DNA of 64,000 bases, taken from positions 1-64,000 of the forward strand of contig JALHMW010000022.1 of the NCBI GenBank assembly GCA_022843845.1, read 5' to 3'. The notes below the pieces were generated by a model. That model was not told the DNA's origin, searched no databases, and saw only the letters and a list, made by a program, of their open reading frames with translations. This document shows, one piece after another, positions 11,542 through 18,606 of the stretch. The translations under genes and the position numbers were made by a program. Source of the stretch: Archangium sp. GTDB lineage: Bacteria; Myxococcota; Myxococcia; Myxococcales; Myxococcaceae. The first letter of the stretch is position 1, and every line of letters begins with the position of its first letter.

Positions 11542-11928
11542 TCAGGGCTTCGGCCGGCACGACTTGCGGGCGCCGCTCTGGTTGCCGGCCCCGGTGCTGC
11601 CCATCGCGACGTCGGCGCAGGTGTAGCCCTCTCGGCACTGGCTGTCGGCCGTGCACTCGGGGGAGCAGACCAGCGAGCTGCCACCGAAGGTCGTGCACAC
11701 CGTGCCGCCAGGGCAATTCCGAGTGTCGGCCTCGGCGCTGCAGCCGCGGGAGCAGAACCCGCCAGGGAAGGTGACGGTGGTGTTCGGCTGCGTCAGGAAG
11801 CAATCGTAGCTGGGCGGGCAGTCTTGCCGCGTGGTGCAGGCCTGGCCGGCCGTGACGAGCGGGCCACAGGCCGAAACAGCGACCGCGAGGGCTACAGACA
11901 GGCTTGCCACCAGGAAGGAGCGGATCAT
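11542..11928 (-). CDS. Cysteine-rich lipoprotein
   Basis: A 128-residue lipoprotein with the signal MIRSFLVASLSVALAVAVSAC and a VSAC lipobox. The mature part has about a dozen Cys residues in short loops (CTTRQDC, DCF, GFCSRGC, RNC, TVC, VCSPEC, QCREGYTC), a pattern frequent in myxobacterial surface proteins. No enzymatic motif is visible. It lies opposite to and between tgt and yajC, splitting a gene cluster (queA-tgt-yajC-secDF) that is contiguous in many proteobacteria, so it is probably a lineage-specific insertion with its own promoter next to yajC. Confidence 0.8.
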   Translation of the reverse strand: MIRSFLVASLSVALAVAVSACGPLVTAGQACTTRQDCPPSYDCFLTQPNTTVTFPGGFCSRGCSAEADTRNCPGGTVCTTFGGSSLVCSPECTADSQCREGYTCADVAMGSTGAGNQSGARKSCRPKP

Positions 11929-11992
11929 GGGCGCAGGGCCCTAGCACATCTTGCTGGTGGCATGTGCGCCTGATACAGGCCCGCCTCTCAAC

Positions 11993-12349
11993 ATGACGCC
12001 CGCAGCCATACCCCTGATCTTCGCCGCTGAGTCTTCTGCACTTGGCGGCCCGATGGCCTTCTACCTGGTGGCCATGGCGGCCATCGTCTACTTCCTGATC
12101 ATTCGCCCCCAGCGAACTCAGCAGAAGGAGCACGAAGGCGTGCTCACCTCGCTGAAGAAGGGCGATGACGTGGTGCTGCAGTCCGGCATCCTCGGGAAGA
12201 TCGCTGCAGTCACCGACAAGACCGTCTCGCTCGAGATCGCGAACGGCGTGAAGGTGCGGGTCCTCAAGACCAGCGTGCAGGCGAAGGTCACCGTGGTCGA
12301 CGAAGCGCCGAAGGTCGATGAGGCAGCCGCCAAGAAAGAGGAGAAGTGA
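11993..12349 (+). CDS. yajC: Preprotein translocase subunit YajC
   Basis: A 118-residue single-span inner-membrane protein that associates with SecD and SecF. It has a hydrophobic helix (AFYLVAMAAIVYFLIIRPQ) followed by the hallmark RPQRTQQKEHEGVLTSLKKG and DVVLQSGILGKIAAV, then a charged tail. The start ATG 11993 gives the usual short outer segment. Its stop codon overlaps the ATG of secD (TGATG), indicating one operon. Confidence 0.95.
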   Translation: MTPAAIPLIFAAESSALGGPMAFYLVAMAAIVYFLIIRPQRTQQKEHEGVLTSLKKGDDVVLQSGILGKIAAVTDKTVSLEIANGVKVRVLKTSVQAKVTVVDEAPKVDEAAAKKEEK

Positions 12350-14127
12350 TGGATCGCACCTGGTGGACCCGTTTCCTGCTGATCATCGTCGTGGCCCTGG
12401 GGAGCCTCTGGTTCCTGACGCCGACCTACTACTCGATGTTCGTGCTCGATCGCGCCGACCGCAATGACGTGGCGAAGCTCGAGAAGGCGCTCCCGTCATG
12501 GGCGGCGCCCGCGAAGTACCGCCTGTCGCTCGGCCTCGACCTTCAGGGAGGCATTCACCTCGTCCTGCGCGTCGACACCAAGACGGCGCTCGGCAAGCGC
12601 GCTCAGCGCCTCGCGCAGCAGATGATCTCGTACATCGACAGCAAGAAGCTCGGGAAGCTCACCGAGACGACGAACACCGAGACCTACGAGGTGACGCTCA
12701 CCGCCGAAGACCCGGCGACGATGGACGCCATCGAGAAGGAGCTCATCGCCTCGTTCCAGGACTTCTCGAAGGTCTCGCGCAACGCTGGCGTGCTGGTGAT
12801 GAAGCTCGAGAGCGCGCAGGTCGACTCGATGATGAGTGAGTCGGTCGATCAGGCCATGCTCGTGGTGCGCAAGCGCATCGACAAGTGGGGCGTCGCCGAA
12901 GTCGACGTGCGCAAGCTCGGCACCGACTCGATTCAGATCTCCCTGCCCGGCGAGAAGGACCCGGAGCGCGCGAAGGAGCTCATCGGCACCACCGCGCAGC
13001 TCGAGTTCAAGATCGTCGAGGAGCACGGCGACCTCTTCAAGGACCTGTACTCGAACACGCCTCCGGACCCGAACGCCGGCATCACGCTGGTCACCTCGCG
13101 CCAGGACAGCGAAGGCAACGAGCCGACCCCGCCGTTCCTCTCGGGCACCGACAAGAACCAGCTGCTCGCGTACGTCGCCGGCAAGGGCGGCGAGGGCAAG
13201 CAGGTCATCCTCCACTGCGTCGAGGCGCCCAGCGGCAAGAGCTGCCTGCGGTACACGACGTTCCTGGTGCAGTCGACGGGCCTCTCGGGTGAGAACCTGA
13301 CGGGCGCCGACGCGCGCAAGGACCAGACGACCAACGACATCGTGGTCGACTTCCAGTTCAACGCGCAGGGCGGAAAGCTGTCGGAGGAGTTCACCGGCAA
13401 GAACGTCAACCGGCTGATGGGCGTCATCCTCGACGACAACCTCATCTCGGCTCCGGTGATTCGCGAGAAGATCGGCGCCAACGGCCGCATCACGCTGGGC
13501 AAGGGCCGCAGCGACGAGCGCCTGAAGGAAGCGCAGATGTTGTCGCTCTCGCTGAAGTCCGGTGCGCTCCCTGCGCCCGTGTCGATTGGTGAGACCCGGC
13601 AGGTCGGCGCCTCGCTCGGTGACGAGCTCATCAAGAAGGGCACCACCGCTGCGGTGGTCGGCCTGCTCCTCGTCGTCATCTTCATGGCCATCTATTACAA
13701 GGTGGCGGGCCTGGTGGCCGACGTCGCGCTGGTGCTGAACGCGCTCCTCATTCTCGCGGGCCTCGCGCTGTTCAAGGCGACGCTGACGTTGCCCGGCATC
13801 GCCGGCTTCGTCTTGACACTGGGCATCGCGGTCGACGCCAACGTGCTCATCAACGAGCGGGTTCGTGAAGAGCTCGCCAACGGCAAGAGCGCCAGGGTGG
13901 CCGTCGATCAGGGCTACGACCGCGCCTTCTGGACCATCTTCGACGCGCACGTGACGACGCTCATCGCAGGCTTCATTCTGCAGCAGACGGGCACGGGCCC
14001 GGTGCAGGGCTTCGCGACCACGCTCATCATCGGCATCATCGCCTCGCTGTTCACGTCCATCGTCGTGACCCGCGTCCTCACCACGTATCTCGTCCACGGG
14101 CGCAACGCGCAGACCGTGTCGATCTAA
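12349..14127 (+). CDS. secD: Protein translocase subunit SecD
   Basis: A 592-residue RND-family membrane protein that uses the proton gradient with SecF to complete export through SecYEG. The N-terminal helix is followed by LGLDLQGGIHLVLRVD, the SecD D1 signature. A large periplasmic domain comes next, including VRKRIDKWGVAEVDVRKLG and IQISLPGEKDPERAKELIG. Near the C-terminus is GDELIKKGTTAAVVG followed by five more helices with ITLGIAVDANVLI-type membrane residues (here LTLGIAVDANVLINERV). The ATG at 12349 is preceded in frame by a GTG that is less likely. The length is close to the E. coli protein. Confidence 0.97.
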   Translation: MDRTWWTRFLLIIVVALGSLWFLTPTYYSMFVLDRADRNDVAKLEKALPSWAAPAKYRLSLGLDLQGGIHLVLRVDTKTALGKRAQRLAQQMISYIDSKKLGKLTETTNTETYEVTLTAEDPATMDAIEKELIASFQDFSKVSRNAGVLVMKLESAQVDSMMSESVDQAMLVVRKRIDKWGVAEVDVRKLGTDSIQISLPGEKDPERAKELIGTTAQLEFKIVEEHGDLFKDLYSNTPPDPNAGITLVTSRQDSEGNEPTPPFLSGTDKNQLLAYVAGKGGEGKQVILHCVEAPSGKSCLRYTTFLVQSTGLSGENLTGADARKDQTTNDIVVDFQFNAQGGKLSEEFTGKNVNRLMGVILDDNLISAPVIREKIGANGRITLGKGRSDERLKEAQMLSLSLKSGALPAPVSIGETRQVGASLGDELIKKGTTAAVVGLLLVVIFMAIYYKVAGLVADVALVLNALLILAGLALFKATLTLPGIAGFVLTLGIAVDANVLINERVREELANGKSARVAVDQGYDRAFWTIFDAHVTTLIAGFILQQTGTGPVQGFATTLIIGIIASLFTSIVVTRVLTTYLVHGRNAQTVSI

Positions 14128-14139
14128 GGGCTCCCGACC

Positions 14140-15348
14140 ATGCACATCATCAAGGGCAAGACGAACATCGACTTCATCGGCAAGCGCAAGATCGCGCTGC
14201 TGCTGTCGACCGCGCTCAACATCGCCGTCATCGTTGGCATCGCCGGCTTCGGCTTCAACATGGGCGTCGACTTCGCCGGCGGCACGTTGATCGAGGTGAA
14301 GTTCAACGGGCCGATCACGGCCGAGAAGGTGCGCGAAGGCGCCATCGCTGGCGGCCTGCAGGAGCCCCAGGTGCAGAGCATCGGCTCGGCGGAAGAGAAC
14401 ACCTTCATTCTCCGCATGGGCGGCGTCACGCAGCTGACCGCCGAGAACGAGAAGCTGGCCGAAGAAGCGCTGAAGAAGATCCCCGGCATCGAGATCACCG
14501 CGCTGAACAAGGACCTCGACAACGGCCTCATCACCCTGCGGACGAAGGCCGACGTGAAGCTCGAGGACATCAAGCAGGCCGTCGTGAGCAGCGGCACGGG
14601 TGTGCAGGGCGTCACGATGCTGGCTGGCAGCAGCGTCGAGAGCGGCTTTCAGTACCAGGTCACCTCGGCCGGCATGTCGGACAAGGTGACGGAGTCGCTG
14701 AGGAAGGGCATTCCCGACGTCAAGTTCGAGCAGACGAAGGAGTGCGAGAGCTGTGGCGTTCGCCGCACCGACTACGTCGGCCCGCAGGTCGGCGAGCAGC
14801 TGCGCAACAAGGGCGTCGCGTCGCTGCTGCTCGCGCTGCTCTCGATTCTCATCTACGTCGCGTTCCGCTTCGACCTCAAGTTCGGCCCGGGCGCGCTGGT
14901 GGCGTCGGTGCACGACGTGATCATGGTCTCGGGCTACTACCTGGTGACGCGCCGCGAGTTCAACCTGACGTCGATCGCCGTGCTGCTGACGATTCTCGGG
15001 TACTCGATCAACGACACCATCGTCATCTACGACCGCATTCGCGAAGAGATGGTGAAGTACAAGGGCAAGCCGCTGGCCGAGATCATCAACATCGCCATCA
15101 ACGACACGCTCTCGCGCACGATTCTCACGGGCGGCGTGACGTCGCTCTCGCTGGTCGGTCTGCTCATCTTCGGCGTCGGCGAGATCTTCGACTTCGCGGC
15201 GGCGATGCTGTGGGGCATCATCGTCGGCACGTACTCGTCCATCTACATCGCCAGCCCGCTCACCATCTGGCTCGACGAGCGTGAAGCCGCGAAGGCGGCG
15301 CGTGGTGGTGGAAGCCCTGGCGCGGCGATGAAGGCCAAGCCGGCCTGA
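14140..15348 (+). CDS. secF: Protein translocase subunit SecF
   Basis: A 402-residue partner of SecD with six membrane helices. It starts with TNIDFIGKRKIALLLS and contains GVDFAGGTLIEVKF (the F1 signature), VGPQVGEQL, and LTILGYSINDTIVIYDRIRE with the conserved NDT residues. Near the end is TGGVTSLSLVGLLIFG. It is longer than E. coli SecF (about 320 residues), mainly because of a larger periplasmic segment containing a CESC pair. It follows secD by 12 bases. Confidence 0.97.
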   Translation: MHIIKGKTNIDFIGKRKIALLLSTALNIAVIVGIAGFGFNMGVDFAGGTLIEVKFNGPITAEKVREGAIAGGLQEPQVQSIGSAEENTFILRMGGVTQLTAENEKLAEEALKKIPGIEITALNKDLDNGLITLRTKADVKLEDIKQAVVSSGTGVQGVTMLAGSSVESGFQYQVTSAGMSDKVTESLRKGIPDVKFEQTKECESCGVRRTDYVGPQVGEQLRNKGVASLLLALLSILIYVAFRFDLKFGPGALVASVHDVIMVSGYYLVTRREFNLTSIAVLLTILGYSINDTIVIYDRIREEMVKYKGKPLAEIINIAINDTLSRTILTGGVTSLSLVGLLIFGVGEIFDFAAAMLWGIIVGTYSSIYIASPLTIWLDEREAAKAARGGGSPGAAMKAKPA

Positions 15349-15457
15349 GTCGGTCGTTCAGTCGATGAAGCACCACGGTGGCGGGGCTCTTCGGGGCTCC
15401 GCCATCGTCATTTCGGGCCAGGGTTGCCAGCTGCACGCCCCATCGTCGGCAGCCGGT

Positions 15458-16228
15458 TCACACCTCGACGCGCGCGACCATGCCCTCGTTCACCCAGCTG
15501 GCGATGGCCTGAAAGGCACGGGGCGCGGCGTCGTCGCCGAACTCCGAGAACGCCTCGCACAGCTCGGGGAGCATCGCGCCGTTCACCCCGAGCTCGAGCG
15601 CCGTGGCTTCGGCGTCGCTCACCGCATCGTGGAACACGGTGAAGCCCTGGCGGAAGACCACCAGCGCGGTCGGGGCGGCCACCAGGGGCACGTCGCGCCA
15701 CGACTGCCCGTCGGCGATGGCGCGGAAGAGCGGGCGCACGTCGACGTCGTGGCGCAGCACGCGGACTGATGGCGTGAGGGTGAAGCGAACCGAGTCGGCG
15801 GTCTCGGGCGTCACGAGGCCCAGGGCTTCGGGGGGCGCGACGGCGCTGTCAGCCGCGATGAACGACTGACTGCGGGCCCACTCGAGCTCGGCGAGGGCCC
15901 AGAGCCAGGGCGCGCCGTCGACCGGGTGAGCCTTCAGGAACGCCGGCAGGTGCTGCCCGAGCCAGTTGAGCGAGAAGTGCGTCGACGGGTGCGCCTTCAC
16001 GTACTTCGCCGCGAGCACGTCGAAGTTCTCGTCACCGAGCACCGCGTGGACCTGCGCGAACTCGTCGCGCAGCACGTCGCGCAGCCGCAGCCAGTACATC
16101 TCGGCGTAGACGTTGACGCGCTCGTCGGGCGACAGGGCTCCAGCCTTGATGAGGACCGCCGTGTCTCGCACGGGCGCCGTACCGACGACCCACTCCCAGA
16201 GCTGGGACTGCTGTTCCGCGAGGCTCAT
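15458..16228 (-). CDS. bufC: BufC/HvfC-type MNIO partner protein (DUF2063-like)
   Basis: A 256-residue protein of the family once annotated as putative DNA-binding domain proteins and now known as the partner of MNIO enzymes (BufC/HvfC). It starts MSLAEQQSQLWEWVVG and has the family pattern VNVYAEMYWLRLRDVLRDEF, then LNWLGQHLPAFL, then LWALAELEWARSQSF. The family is thought to hold the precursor peptide for the iron enzyme that oxidises its cysteines. The start at 16228 matches homologues. It normally follows bufB directly, but here it is separated by a 152-bp stretch bounded by direct repeats. It is the last gene of the bufferin operon. Confidence 0.85.
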   Translation of the reverse strand: MSLAEQQSQLWEWVVGTAPVRDTAVLIKAGALSPDERVNVYAEMYWLRLRDVLRDEFAQVHAVLGDENFDVLAAKYVKAHPSTHFSLNWLGQHLPAFLKAHPVDGAPWLWALAELEWARSQSFIAADSAVAPPEALGLVTPETADSVRFTLTPSVRVLRHDVDVRPLFRAIADGQSWRDVPLVAAPTALVVFRQGFTVFHDAVSDAEATALELGVNGAMLPELCEAFSEFGDDAAPRAFQAIASWVNEGMVARVEV

Positions 16229-16239
16229 CGCGTGGCCTC
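16216..16239 (-). repeat. 24-bp direct repeat, copy 2, at the bufC start
   Basis: Reads CCGCGAGG[C]TCATCGCGTGGCCTC on the plus strand. It matches 16371-16394 at 23 of 24 positions, 155 bp apart. On the coding strand both copies encode Glu-Ala-Thr-Arg, a stop codon and an overlapping ATG. Confidence 0.9.
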
Positions 16240-16383
16240 GGCGCCGGGGGAGACGGGTGCCCCGGACAGCCAGCGAGGAGCGCGCGGTGTCGCCTGAGAA
16301 GGCCTTGGGGGTGTGGCACCACGCGCAGCGCAGTTGATGGCGATGACTTCGGGAGCACCGTTGCGGGGCGCCGCGAGGATCAT
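16225..16383 (-). CDS. Possible 52-codon coupled small ORF between bufB and bufC
   Basis: The ATG at 16383 overlaps the bufB stop (ATGA) and the stop TGA overlaps the bufC ATG (again ATGA). The product would start MILAAPRNGAPEVIAINC and is rich in Pro, Ala, Arg and Thr with one Cys and no domain. Its ends are fixed by the 24-bp direct repeats that bound the region. Ribosomes could pass from bufB through this frame into bufC, so it may act mainly as a translational bridge. It may not make a functional peptide. Composition is not strongly protein-like, so confidence is low. Confidence 0.3.
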   Translation of the reverse strand: MILAAPRNGAPEVIAINCAARGATPPRPSQATPRAPRWLSGAPVSPGAEATR

Positions 16384-16394
16384 CGCGTGGCCTC
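16371..16394 (-). repeat. 24-bp direct repeat, copy 1, at the bufB end
   Basis: Reads CCGCGAGG[A]TCATCGCGTGGCCTC on the plus strand, one mismatch from the copy at 16216-16239. It covers the last codons and stop of bufB. Confidence 0.9.
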
Positions 16395-17240
16395 CAAAGC
16401 ACTGTTGCGGCGAGTGGGCGTCACCGCGCTCACCTCGGCTGCGACCGACCGCGCCTTCTGTGATTCAGCGAGCAGCACCGGCAGCTCCGGCACGCCTTCG
16501 TCCCACTCGATGAGGCACGACACGTCGCCGAAGCGCCGAACGGCGTGCCGGTACAGCTCCCACACCGCGTCGCTCACGTGGCCCTCGTGCGTGTCGATGA
16601 CGAGGTGGCCGCGGTCCTGGTGGCCGGCGAGGTGGAACTGGCCGACCCGGTCGGCGGGAATCGCGTCGAGGTACGTCTTGGGATCGAACCCGTGGTTGCG
16701 CGACGACACGTAGACGTTGTTCACGTCGAGGAGGAGCCCGCAGTCGGCGCGCTTCGCGACCTCGGCGACGAAGTCCCACTCGGTCAGGTCGCTGGCCCGG
16801 AACTCGAGGTAGCTCGACACGTTCTCGAGGAGGATTCGGCGGCCCAGCACGTCCTGCACGCGCGAGACGCGCTCGACGACGTGGGCGAGGCACTCTTCGG
16901 TGTACGGCACGGGCCACAGATCGTGGCTGTAGTGCCCATGCGCGCGGCCCCAGCAGAGGTGATCGGAGATCAGCGCCGGTTGCACCTCGTCGATCAGCGC
17001 CTTCCACTGCGTCAGGTAGGCGGGGTCGAGCGGCTCGACGCTGCCGATGCCGAGCGAGACACCGTGAAGCACCACGGGGCGATCGCGGCGGGTCTTCTCG
17101 AGCACCGCGCGAGGCCGCCCGCCGAGGCCCATGAAGTTCTCGGCGATGGCTTCGACGAAGTCGACGCGCGGCTGCTCCTCGAGAAAGGCCGAGGAGTGCC
17201 GGTTTCGCAGCCCAACGCCGTGACCGAGAGAGGGGAACAT
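16380..17240 (-). CDS. bufB: BufB/HvfB-type multinuclear iron oxidase (MNIO, DUF692)
   Basis: A 286-residue TIM-barrel enzyme of the MNIO family, which uses two or three iron ions and oxygen to modify cysteines of precursor peptides, for example to oxazolone/thioamide or thiooxazole groups. Candidate metal ligands are seen in order: HGVSLGIG, ISDHLCWG, LLENVSSY, LLDVNNVYV, QFHLAGHQD, IDTHEGHV and LIEWDEGVPEL, all family hallmarks. The length is normal. It follows bufA by 75 bases on the minus strand and acts with BufC on the BufA precursor. The likely role is making a metal-binding peptide that buffers copper or a similar metal in the periplasm. Confidence 0.9.
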   Translation of the reverse strand: MFPSLGHGVGLRNRHSSAFLEEQPRVDFVEAIAENFMGLGGRPRAVLEKTRRDRPVVLHGVSLGIGSVEPLDPAYLTQWKALIDEVQPALISDHLCWGRAHGHYSHDLWPVPYTEECLAHVVERVSRVQDVLGRRILLENVSSYLEFRASDLTEWDFVAEVAKRADCGLLLDVNNVYVSSRNHGFDPKTYLDAIPADRVGQFHLAGHQDRGHLVIDTHEGHVSDAVWELYRHAVRRFGDVSCLIEWDEGVPELPVLLAESQKARSVAAEVSAVTPTRRNSALEATR

Positions 17241-17315
17241 CGACGACTCCTTTCAACGAACGACGACGGGCGGCGAGCGCGAGGCCCACCGCCCGCGAAG
17301 GTGAGTCGATTCGTC

Positions 17316-17606
17316 TTACTTCTTCGCGTCGGCGACGATGGTGCCGCCCTTGGCCTTGCAGTCCTTCTCGGCGAGTGAGACCCAGCCCTTGCCCTTGCAC
17401 TCGTTGTGGCCAGCGCAGTCGTGGCTCGCGCCACCGCACGCGCCCCTGGCCTTGCACTCATTCACGCCCGAACACTTCACCTGCGCGGCGTCCTTCGCGT
17501 CCTTCTTCGGCATGTCCTTCGGGCCGGCGAACGCGGCACCAGCGAACAGCGAGGCGACGGCGGCGGCAACGAGGGCGTTCTTCGACGAGGTCTTCACGTG
17601 TGGCAT
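17316..17606 (-). CDS. bufA: BufA-type bufferin precursor peptide
   Basis: A 96-residue precursor with a Sec signal (about residues 9-27, cut after AFA) and a mature part of about 69 residues. Cysteines are at 45, 51, 57, 64, 70 and 83. The core spacing KC-x5-C-x5-C-x6-C-x5-C followed by KGKGW matches the BufA2-like class of periplasmic metallophores. Some of these Cys are expected to be modified by the MNIO enzyme encoded next. The ATG at 17606 was chosen because it gives the signal peptide; the frame is open upstream. The likely role is sequestering copper or another metal in the periplasm. It is the first gene of the bufA-bufB-bufC unit. Confidence 0.87.
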   Translation of the reverse strand: MPHVKTSSKNALVAAAVASLFAGAAFAGPKDMPKKDAKDAAQVKCSGVNECKARGACGGASHDCAGHNECKGKGWVSLAEKDCKAKGGTIVADAKK

Positions 17607-17783
17607 CTCCGGGTTTGCCTGGTGGCGCGCCGTCATGGCGCGAGAGGCGCCCGCACTACGCCGCTCCGGAAGTTCTGGTTTCACGGTTCGTACACGCGCG
17701 GCTGACCGACGTGAACTGACCGCGGAACGACACGCGAGAAGCTCCGAACGACGCCTGCAGTACGCCCCTCGGTGACGGCACAA

Positions 17784-17820
17784 ACGAAAACCCCGGCGAA
17801 CCGCGAGGGCTCACCGGGGC
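17784..17820 (-). terminator. Rho-independent terminator after yceI
   Basis: On the minus strand CCGGGG/CCCCGG arms (17814-17819 and 17791-17796) enclose a GC-rich loop, followed by GTTTTCGTTT. It lies just past the yceI stop and separates yceI from bufA. Between it and bufA (17607-17783) nothing further is recognised. Confidence 0.8.
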
Positions 17821-17844
17821 TCGTGGGTGCTTCGAACGCCGGAC

Positions 17845-18462
17845 TTACTTCTTGGCCGGAGCGGCCTTGGGCGCCGGGCCCATCTTCATCAGCTCGATCT
17901 CGAGGTTGACCTTCACGTCCTTGCCGACGACGAAGTCGTTGTTCTTCATCGGCGCGTTCCACGTCAGGCCAAAGTCTTCACGCGCAATGGTCAGCTGGGC
18001 CGTCGCCGCGCGAGCCATCGCGCCCGGCACCATCGGGTGCTCGACTTCCTTCGACAGCTCGGCCTCGAACGTGACCGGCTTGGTGACGCCGTGCATCGTC
18101 AGGTCGCCGGTGATGGCGAGCTTGTTGTCGGCCGAACCCTTGGCGACCTTGGTCGACTTGAACGTCGCCGTGGGGAACTTCGCCACGTCGAAGAACTCGG
18201 GGCTCTTGAGGTGATCGTCGCGCTTCTGCACGCCCGTGTAGATGGCCTTCACGTCGATGGTGACGTCGAGGGTCGACTTGGTGATGTCCTTCTCGTCGAC
18301 GTTGAACTTGCCAGTGACGGTGCCGAGCGAGCCGTTCACGTTGGTGACGCCCAGGTGCTTGACGGTGAAGTTCGCGTTGGCGTGGTTGGTGTCGATGTCC
18401 CACGTGGCGGCGGTGGCGAGACCCGAGACGGCGAGAACAGCAGCGGCGAAGAGGTTCTTCAT
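17845..18462 (-). CDS. YceI-family periplasmic protein
   Basis: A 205-residue exported lipocalin-like protein of the YceI family. The signal is MKNLFAAAVLAVSGLATA. The body follows the family: WDIDTNHANANFTVKHLG, then LGTVTGKFNVDEKDI, VQKRDDHLKSPEFFDVAKFP, GDLTMHGVTKPVTF and REDFGLTWNAP. YceI proteins bind isoprenoid-like lipids in a beta barrel and are often linked to respiration or stress, although the role is not settled. A Lys/Ala/Pro tail ends the protein. ATG 18462 matches the signal peptide. It precedes bufA but has its own terminator, so it is probably a separate unit. Confidence 0.92.
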   Translation of the reverse strand: MKNLFAAAVLAVSGLATAATWDIDTNHANANFTVKHLGVTNVNGSLGTVTGKFNVDEKDITKSTLDVTIDVKAIYTGVQKRDDHLKSPEFFDVAKFPTATFKSTKVAKGSADNKLAITGDLTMHGVTKPVTFEAELSKEVEHPMVPGAMARAATAQLTIAREDFGLTWNAPMKNNDFVVGKDVKVNLEIELMKMGPAPKAAPAKK

Positions 18463-18606
18463 GAGGTGAGTCCTTTGGTGAAGCAGTGAATCGGAGCGTC
18501 GCTCCGGTGAAGGTGAGTGCGCGTCAATGCCGCGCCACACCCAGATAGTCCTTCGCCCGGGCTCATGCCCGTCCCATCTATGCAACGGATCGTCCTGCAG
18601 GTCCGC

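Noticed and set aside
12496..14913. 805-codon minus-strand frame opposite secD/secF
   Set aside because: Composition is Arg/His/Leu-heavy with no domain, and it mirrors two certain genes.
16229..16402. Upstream extension of bufC including a CAWCH segment
   Set aside because: CXXCH looks like a heme site, but it lies in the repeat-bounded spacer, in a frame without homologues. The normal bufC start is at 16228.
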